Of a stretch of DNA of 64,000 nucleotides, positions 58,922 to 64,000 are shown one piece after another. A program made the position numbers and the translations under genes. The stretch lies in NCBI RefSeq assembly GCF_042682745.1, contig NZ_JBHUIO010000009.1:124001-188000 (forward strand), given 5' to 3'. The notes below the pieces were generated by a model. The model was given only the letters and a program-made list of their open reading frames with translations, was not told the origin of the DNA and ran no database searches. The stretch comes from Tumebacillus_A lipolyticus. Its GTDB lineage: Bacteria > Bacillota > Bacilli > Tumebacillales > Tumebacillaceae. Each line of letters opens with the position of its first letter. Within the stretch, counting starts at the first letter, position 1.

Positions 58922-60319
58922 TCACATCTCGCCGATCTGCGCAGCCCGACCCCATTGTTCGATCATGCGCTCCACATTGCCAGGCACCATACTGTCAGAC
59001 TCTTCCCGCAGAAAATCGAGCACCGTCCGATCGGTCCAGCCGATCTCAAACGCGCGCTGCACGCTCTTCTGCGTGATCCTGTGCACGCGCATCACATCGA
59101 TGCGAATCAGATCGGCAACCTCGTCCAGCTCCCAAGCGATCCGCTCATACGACTCCACCGGCACCAGCAGATCGAAGTTCGGTTGCACGATGATCGGCAC
59201 TTTGCTCGCCTGTTCACCCGGCTCTGGCTCCTGCTCGACCACCATCGCCTCTTCGAGCAAAGCACCCCTGCCAAACGCGGTCAGCCGGATCACCTCCGTC
59301 CCGCACGCCAGCTGCCCGTAAGCGAGCAGTCCGAGGTGTACGAGCATCTGATAGATGCGCTTTTCCATGATCGCAGCTGCCCGCTCATAGTAGTAGTCGC
59401 GCACATACGGGGCGAGCAGTTCATTCATCGACGCCAGATGCACCCAGTCCGCTTTGGTCGTCTGGGCAATCGTTGCGATGCAGAGCTTGAGCTGCGGGAT
59501 CGGACGCCTGTACAAGATCCTCCAGTAGCGAAAGAGATCTTCCGCTCGCGCCTGTTCGCTCTGCAGCGCCCACTCCTGCGCATTCGCTGTCAAGAGCAGC
59601 TCCCCCTCTGCCGTCTCCGCGATCAGCCGATGGGCGAAGCAATAGTCGTAGATCAGCGCGAAGCGATCCGGATAGTCGTGGAAGCGACGTCCATATCCGA
59701 AGCGCCACACCACTTTGCCGAGCGGTTCTTCGTTGATCTCAAAGAGCGAGAGCAGCTGCTGCAGCGTTCGCTTCATGATCGTTCCGTCTTTTGTGATCCG
59801 AATCGAATGCTTCCCCACAAAGTTGAGAAAGGCGATCAGGTCGCGCTGCAGCGCAAAGTTTTCATCGCGATAGACGATCGGTTCCTGATCGGCGATCTTC
59901 ACCCTGCGCTTTAAAATTTGGGCGAGATAGTCGCACATCGTGCGCCGCAGATCGTCGGGGATGTAATAGAACTGCCGTCCTCCTTTTGAGTTCAGCAGGT
60001 AGATCCATCCATCAGCGAGCAGGCGCTGCATCCGCTCTTGACCGTCTTGCAGGCTGCCCGTTCGACAGATCATCGCCAACACATCTTCACGAGAGAACGT
60101 TTTGCGCCGATCGAGCATCAGATGAGAAACAGCTTCTCGGTACTCGCCCGCCTCCTGTCGGGAGAACGCCTCTTCGATAAATTTCCGGTTGTTAAAGTGC
60201 GCCATGATCTCTTGCATCAGCGAATTTTTGGAGCTCAAAGAGCAGTCTAAGCTATATCGTTTCGCAATCTTGCGCAGCGTGTCGATGCTGGATGAATTTA
60301 AGCACTCAGACAATCTCAT
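58922..60319 (-). CDS. Helicase-associated domain protein paired with XPB
   Basis: This 465-aa protein shows the Helicase_C_3/helicase-associated pattern: an N-terminal helical part (LRKIAKRYSLDCSLSSKNSL, REDVLAMICRTG), a middle winged-helix-like part (GTIMKRTLQQLLSLFEINEE) and a C-terminal domain with PIIVQPNFDLLVPVESYERI. The last motif is typical of proteins next to bacterial XPB. There are no Walker motifs. ATG 60319 has GGGGG about 10 bases upstream; longer versions overlap the XPB gene. It probably modulates the helicase, as Bax1 does for archaeal XPB; that is inference. Confidence 0.82.
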   Translation of the reverse strand: MRLSECLNSSSIDTLRKIAKRYSLDCSLSSKNSLMQEIMAHFNNRKFIEEAFSRQEAGEYREAVSHLMLDRRKTFSREDVLAMICRTGSLQDGQERMQRLLADGWIYLLNSKGGRQFYYIPDDLRRTMCDYLAQILKRRVKIADQEPIVYRDENFALQRDLIAFLNFVGKHSIRITKDGTIMKRTLQQLLSLFEINEEPLGKVVWRFGYGRRFHDYPDRFALIYDYCFAHRLIAETAEGELLLTANAQEWALQSEQARAEDLFRYWRILYRRPIPQLKLCIATIAQTTKADWVHLASMNELLAPYVRDYYYERAAAIMEKRIYQMLVHLGLLAYGQLACGTEVIRLTAFGRGALLEEAMVVEQEPEPGEQASKVPIIVQPNFDLLVPVESYERIAWELDEVADLIRIDVMRVHRITQKSVQRAFEIGWTDRTVLDFLREESDSMVPGNVERMIEQWGRAAQIGEM

Positions 60320-60338
60320 CGATCTGATCCCCCATTTC

Positions 60339-62021
60339 TCACCATTTGGCAAGGCATATCTCTTCCGCATCGAGCAGTCGATAGGAATAGCCCTGCTCGG
60401 TCAAAAATAGCTGGCGGCGATCGGCCATCTCGCAGTCGACCGTCCCTCTGGTGACCACGGTGTAAAAGTGCGATTCGGAGCGGTCGCTGTTCGGTCGCAA
60501 GATCCTGCCGATGCGCTGCGCTTCCTCTTGACGGGAGCCAAACGTGCCGGAGATCTGAATCGCGACGTTCGCATCTGGTAGATCGAGCGCGACGTTCGCC
60601 ACTTTTGAGACGATCAGCACAGAGGATTGCCCCTCGCGAAAACGTCGAAACTGCTCCTCGCGCGCTTCGAGCTTCGTCCTTCCGGTCACGACAGGAACGC
60701 CGAGCCTGGTGGCCAGATCGTGGAGCTGCTCCAAATACTGCCCGATGATCAACACGCGATCGCCTCGATGCTTTTGCAGCAAGCTGAGGATCACCTCAAC
60801 TTTCGCTGGGTTGAGCGAGGCGAGGCGATATTTTTGCCGCTTGGCAGCCAGTTCGTATCGCGCTTGCCACTCGCCGGACATCTTCACCTGCACCTCATAA
60901 CATCTGGCCTGTGCGAGATAGCCGTCCGCCTCCATCGCCTTCCAGGGCACTTCATATCGCTTCGGCCCGATCATCGCAAACACGTCGTGCTCCGCTCCAT
61001 CCTCGCGCACTAAGGTCGCGGTCAGCCCGAGCCGCCTCGTGCTCTGAACATCGGCGGTCAGGCGAAAGATCGGAGCGGGCAGCAGATGGACTTCATCATA
61101 GATGATCAACCCCCAGCCGCAGCCGTTCAGCTGTGCGAAGTGCGGATGTTCTTCTCCTTTGCGATAGGTGAGCATCTGGTAGGTGGTGACCGTGATCGGA
61201 CGAACGTCCTTCTTCTCTGCCGTGTACTCCCCGACTTGGTCAGGGCTTACGTTCGTCTTGTCGAGCAGTTCCCTGATCCACTGTCGAGCGGCCAACACGT
61301 TTGGCGTCAGCACCAGCGTGTTCGTTTGCAGCTTGGCGATCACGCCGATGCCGACCACCGTCTTGCCAGCACCGCAGGGTAGCACGATCACGCCGCTCCC
61401 CTCGCCGATCCCTCCGGCAGAAAACGATTCGATCGCCTCCTGCTGATAGCTCCGAAGCAAAAACGCATTTCCTGTGAGCGTTTTCTTTCGCAGCGCGATC
61501 GACAGCCGCTCGCCCTGCACATGCCCGATGCGATCGAGCACAGGGTATCCATAGCTTGCCAGCAGTCGCTTGACCGACCCGCGGGCGCTTTCTTTGATCT
61601 GGAGTTCGACCCGCCGCTTGCCGCTCAGGTGCGCCGCCATCCCGGGCAAGTGTCGAATCGCCGCCAACAGGTCGCGATCTCCCTGCAGGATGTGGCAGCC
61701 GTCCCCCGGAATCAGGATCAGCGACCCGTATTTGTTCATCTCCGCGAGCACCATCTGTTGCAAGGCGAGCGGGAGTGAATAGCGGCTGTGCTCATGCAAA
61801 ACGGACAGCACCCCCTCGGGGGACTGCCCGACAGAGGCGGCCTGCCAAAGCGAGAGAGCGCCGATGCGGTAGGTATGAAAATGTTCTGGGCTTTTGACAA
61901 GGTCTGCAAAATGCAACAATTGATCTCGCACCTGCTGATAGCGCGGGTGTGCGACCTCTAAGAGAATCGTCCCATCCGATTGAACGATCAACGGTTTTCG
62001 GAGCGTCTCCGAGCTCGACAT
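60339..62021 (-). CDS. XPB/Ssl2-type DNA repair helicase
   Basis: This 560-aa superfamily 2 helicase has Walker A in VIVLPCGAGKTVVGIGV (about 207-223), the D-E-V-H box (in LIIYDEVHLLPA, near 307), motif III LGLTATLVREDG with the RED element of XPB, and motif VI GSRQEEAQRIGRILRP. The N-terminal 170 residues form an XPB-type damage-recognition region. XPB enzymes unwind DNA in repair. ATG 62021 has GGAAGGGG 9 bases upstream. It overlaps no gene and is followed after 19 bases by its partner. Confidence 0.93.
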   Translation of the reverse strand: MSSSETLRKPLIVQSDGTILLEVAHPRYQQVRDQLLHFADLVKSPEHFHTYRIGALSLWQAASVGQSPEGVLSVLHEHSRYSLPLALQQMVLAEMNKYGSLILIPGDGCHILQGDRDLLAAIRHLPGMAAHLSGKRRVELQIKESARGSVKRLLASYGYPVLDRIGHVQGERLSIALRKKTLTGNAFLLRSYQQEAIESFSAGGIGEGSGVIVLPCGAGKTVVGIGVIAKLQTNTLVLTPNVLAARQWIRELLDKTNVSPDQVGEYTAEKKDVRPITVTTYQMLTYRKGEEHPHFAQLNGCGWGLIIYDEVHLLPAPIFRLTADVQSTRRLGLTATLVREDGAEHDVFAMIGPKRYEVPWKAMEADGYLAQARCYEVQVKMSGEWQARYELAAKRQKYRLASLNPAKVEVILSLLQKHRGDRVLIIGQYLEQLHDLATRLGVPVVTGRTKLEAREEQFRRFREGQSSVLIVSKVANVALDLPDANVAIQISGTFGSRQEEAQRIGRILRPNSDRSESHFYTVVTRGTVDCEMADRRQLFLTEQGYSYRLLDAEEICLAKW

Positions 62022-62067
62022 CGCTGTCATCCCCTTCCATCCTGCCTACAGTTTTTCCGTTTTGCCC

Positions 62068-62093
62068 ACAAAAAAACCCCCGCATTCGGAGGC
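62068..62093 (-). terminator. Terminator-like hairpin in the XPB leader
   Basis: On the minus strand CCTCCG, AATG, CGGGGG (one G-U pair in RNA) and T7 lie about 50 bases upstream of the XPB start and downstream of a promoter candidate. It would act as an attenuator or stop antisense-direction read-through from the kinase-like gene. Confidence 0.6.
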
Positions 62094-62123
62094 TCGCATC
62101 ATCATCTCTGCTCACTTGACCAC

Positions 62124-62152
62124 ATAAAACCGAAAAGAATAAATTTTCTCAA
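62124..62152 (-). promoter_or_regulatory. Promoter candidate of the XPB helicase pair
   Basis: TTGAGA (62147-62152), 17 bases, TTTTAT (62124-62129) on the minus strand, in an AT-rich intergenic region. Confidence 0.4.
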
Positions 62153-62239
62153 TTATTTGTCATCAATGGCTATACAGCAGAATTATTCTATCATATAATT
62201 TTGGTAGATTTAGACTTTGCACGGGGAGTGAAAATGTGA

Positions 62240-62608
62240 ATGATCCAGTATCGCTTCGACATTGATGCCAATCGGATCTATGCGGAATATGCAGCAGGAG
62301 TTCTCTCCACTCATCACGCACACAGTCTGGAACGGTTGTTGCCGCTGACCAAGCCTAGCTTTACCGTCTTAGTCGATCTCTCAGAGCTCACTCCTGAACA
62401 CTTGACCCATCTGGTCGAAGACCACCTGTTGATGGCGAAGCACGGAGTGAGGCGCTGTGCCTTCCTTGCCTCCGACTCTTGCACGCTCGGCATTTTGATG
62501 AAGAAACTGCGCAAGCGGGGCACCTATCAGATCGAGCGCGGCTATTTCACAAGAACTGATGATGCGCTGGCGTTTTTAATGGAAGAAAAAGTGGAGTGCG
62601 CCTTCTGA
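62240..62608 (+). CDS. STAS-like small cytoplasmic protein
   Basis: This 122-aa protein has a beta-strand start (IQYRFDIDANRIYAEYAAGV) followed by alternating helices and strands (SFTVLVDLSELTPEHLTHLV, GVRRCAFLASDS), resembling SpoIIAA-like or STAS/SEC14-type folds. No phosphorylatable-Ser motif can be assigned with confidence. GGGGAG lies about 11 bases before the ATG, and a TATAAT lies 40 bases upstream. The gene is single and ends in a strong terminator. The function is unknown. Confidence 0.6.
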   Translation: MIQYRFDIDANRIYAEYAAGVLSTHHAHSLERLLPLTKPSFTVLVDLSELTPEHLTHLVEDHLLMAKHGVRRCAFLASDSCTLGILMKKLRKRGTYQIERGYFTRTDDALAFLMEEKVECAF

Positions 62609-62621
62609 GCGCACTCCACTT
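62589..62621. terminator. Bidirectional terminator after the STAS-like gene
   Basis: Perfect 13-bp stem AAGTGGAGTGCGC / GCGCACTCCACTT with a 7-base loop, overlapping the stop codon; it also closes the convergent kinase-like gene. Confidence 0.9.
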
Positions 62622-62645
62622 CTTTCGAATACGAAGAACTTTCGA

Positions 62646-63308
62646 TTAAAAGAACATTCGCCTGATCCGCTCGGCAAAATTGAGGACGTCGCGCTCTCCC
62701 TCGTTCGCCTTGTACCATTTGCGGATCGTTTCCAACAGCCAGGACGGAACTGTCATTCCCGGTTTATAGAGGTCGAGGTAGTAATCGTAATACGCTTTTT
62801 TCAGGGTTGTCCACCGCTTGCATTCGCCCATCTTTCGATAGTCGGACAGATCGACCAGATAGCCGCGACCTTCGTGGACGAGGACGTTTTTCACATGGAT
62901 GTCGGCAGGATTCAGCCCGCAGCTCCGCGCATAGCGGATCGCCTCATCCACATCTATTATCACCTGCTCAGGAATGAAGATTCCTTGCAGCAAGCAGTCG
63001 TAGAGGTTGGTGCCCTCCCGATATTCGATGAGCAAATAGCGCTCGCCATGTCCAAAGTAGCGCGGAAAAAATGGTGAGTCCCCGAGCTGTTCATAGATGG
63101 CCGCTTCGTGGGCTGCAATCCCCGCGTGGCTGTCTGCAAACACTTTGACCGCAAGATCTGGCACGTCTTTCGGCTGAAAGACGGCAGCCGTGTTGCCGAC
63201 TCCGATGCAGCGCCAATGGGCTGGATGCTCCCGCACCTCCACCGGATCGCGTGAATTCACCGAGCGCACGCGCACCGCATCCACAAGAGATTGCACATCT
63301 TTTATCAA
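62646..63308 (-). CDS. Protein-kinase-like protein (YrzF-type)
   Basis: This 220-aa protein is a small protein-kinase-like fold: a glycine loop IGVGNTAAVFQP, the Lys in LAVKVFAD, a Glu in helix C (AAHEAAIYEQL), a hinge LLIEYREGTNLY, catalytic-loop-like NPADIHVKNVL and YLVDLSDY in place of DFG. The pattern fits the YrzF/RIO-like group of Bacillus. The catalytic Asp (ADIH) and metal Asp (VDL) are present, so activity is possible. TTG start with GGAGGGG 7 bases upstream. Confidence 0.8.
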   Translation of the reverse strand: MIKDVQSLVDAVRVRSVNSRDPVEVREHPAHWRCIGVGNTAAVFQPKDVPDLAVKVFADSHAGIAAHEAAIYEQLGDSPFFPRYFGHGERYLLIEYREGTNLYDCLLQGIFIPEQVIIDVDEAIRYARSCGLNPADIHVKNVLVHEGRGYLVDLSDYRKMGECKRWTTLKKAYYDYYLDLYKPGMTVPSWLLETIRKWYKANEGERDVLNFAERIRRMFF

Positions 63309-63343
63309 GGGGACTCCCCTCCGTTTTGAGTAAGGTTACCCGC

Positions 63344-63535
63344 TCATTTGCGCCGCAGGATGCAGGGTACACCATAACCGATGCTGCCCGGTTTGGACAT
63401 CCTCTCCATATACGCAGCCCCGCGCGCACAGACCGATGGGCATTTTAAACAAGTATCGACGGTGACGATCTGCATCTGCAAACGCTTCTGTGCCATCTCC
63501 ACCGCTTTCTTCTTCGAGCCTTTTTTGCCTGCCAT
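63344..63535 (-). CDS. Small Lys-rich protein with four Cys
   Basis: This 63-aa protein starts MAGKKGSKKKAVEMAQKRLQ and has Cys in TCLKCPSVCARG and near the end (VPCILRRK). The CxxCxxxC spacing could bind a metal. GGGGGAA precedes the ATG with good spacing, supporting a real gene. The family is not recognised; it lies between psd and the kinase-like gene in the same orientation. Confidence 0.6.
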   Translation of the reverse strand: MAGKKGSKKKAVEMAQKRLQMQIVTVDTCLKCPSVCARGAAYMERMSKPGSIGYGVPCILRRK

Positions 63536-63647
63536 CGCTCATTCCCCCAGCGCGATCAAGTCGCAAATCTGGGATATTGTATGCGGGCATTCGCACAGGT
63601 GTCACGCGATGTTCTGAAGAGCGCTCACACCAGTTGCACAGATCTGT

Positions 63648-64000
63648 TTAACGGCCGACAACCTGTCCGATCTTCTCGCCCATCCGCACGCTCGCCTCGT
63701 TCTGGAGCTGATCGGACAGGACGACCTGGCCCGGTTCGAACAGCAGAATGATCGTCGAGCCGAACTCAAATCGAGCGACCTCCTCACCTTTTGCGTAGCG
63801 AGGGCCATCGGTCAGCTCTTTTTGCTCCAAGCGGCCGCCCTTGATGTTCGTGCCTGCCAGCTCGTCATATTCGACTTTGACCGAGCCGACGATCGTCGCC
63901 CCCACTTTGACCAGCGCGACCTCGCCAGCCTCGGTGTCAAAATAGGTGATCAGACGCTCGTTTTTCGCAAACAGCCCGTTGACTGCGCGCACGCCGAAAG
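63648..64000 (-). CDS. psd: Phosphatidylserine decarboxylase, C-terminal part (cut by window)
   Basis: About 117 residues are visible and the frame is open to the window edge, so the N-terminus lies beyond 64000. The segment contains VNGLFAKNERLITYF, VGATIVGSVKV, RYAKGEEVARFEFGSTIILL and then F. The Gly-Ser of FGST is where the family self-cleaves to make the beta chain and the pyruvoyl-bearing alpha chain. The enzyme decarboxylates phosphatidylserine to phosphatidylethanolamine at the membrane. Confidence 0.93.
   Translation of the reverse strand, partial: FGVRAVNGLFAKNERLITYFDTEAGEVALVKVGATIVGSVKVEYDELAGTNIKGGRLEQKELTDGPRYAKGEEVARFEFGSTIILLFEPGQVVLSDQLQNEASVRMGEKIGQVVGR

Overview
The window looks like chromosomal DNA from an aerobic, spore-forming Bacillota, most likely a Tumebacillus/Alicyclobacillaceae-type Bacilli. 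The evidence is sporulation genes ylbJ and ypjB, a menaquinol:cytochrome c reductase operon qcrABC, the dapB-mgsA-cca group, reoY/ypiB, Gram-positive ribosome binding sites and moderately high GC. Lineage is inferred from gene content; no 16S or tRNA gene is present.

Bases 1-26300 hold a nearly complete extracellular contractile injection system (eCIS) on the minus strand. In transcription order it runs: AAA+ ATPase, DUF4255 tail terminator, a conserved unknown, sheath, tube 1, a CxxC small protein, a 62-aa DUF6760-like protein, tube 2, a giant repeat-built tape measure candidate (1776 aa), LysM adaptor, gpD-like hub, gpV-like spike, gp25, two baseplate-J proteins, a beta-propeller/tail-protein-I fusion, a conserved CIS protein and a DUF4157 protease-like protein. 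Many genes overlap by 1-4 bases, so the set is probably one operon driven from about 26.3 kb. A convergent MORN-repeat gene is cut by the left edge. No phage packaging, capsid or lysis genes are present.

Bases 26.5-33 kb carry a DUF1992 protein, a methyltransferase, a metallophosphoesterase and a compact promoter-driven cluster. That cluster is a 32-aa peptide ending in Cys, a 10-bp attenuator hairpin, a 487-aa protein with HEMSH, a 52-aa ORF and a terminator; it looks like an undescribed peptide-modification locus. A GAF/HD-GYP protein and two small membrane proteins follow. At 33.4-38.7 kb there is a 1781-aa protein fusing a Ser/Thr kinase, an AAA ATPase, a helical region, GAF and a class III nucleotide cyclase. 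A FAD-dependent desaturase-like oxidoreductase lies at 38.8-40.4 kb.

From 40.8 to 58.7 kb the backbone resembles the Bacillus ypiB-qcrABC-ypjABCD-dapB-mgsA-cca region, but it is interrupted between the ypjC-like YitT gene and ypjD by about 9 kb. The interrupting block contains ylbJ, an AT-rich TetR-controlled exported cysteine hydrolase module, uppP, a YkvI transporter, a DedA protein, a CPBP protease and a candidate eCIS cargo protein. The cargo candidate shares an N-terminal motif with the DUF4157 protein of the eCIS.

The right end (58.9-64 kb) holds an XPB-type helicase with a helicase-associated partner, a STAS-like protein, a kinase-like protein, a small Cys protein and the C-terminal part of phosphatidylserine decarboxylase, cut by the right edge.

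The most distinctive points are four: a hairpin that brings the Shine-Dalgarno of the sheath gene to 8 bases from its start codon; a tape measure built of 15- and 24-residue repeats; the remote cargo candidate; and the peptide/HEMSH cluster.
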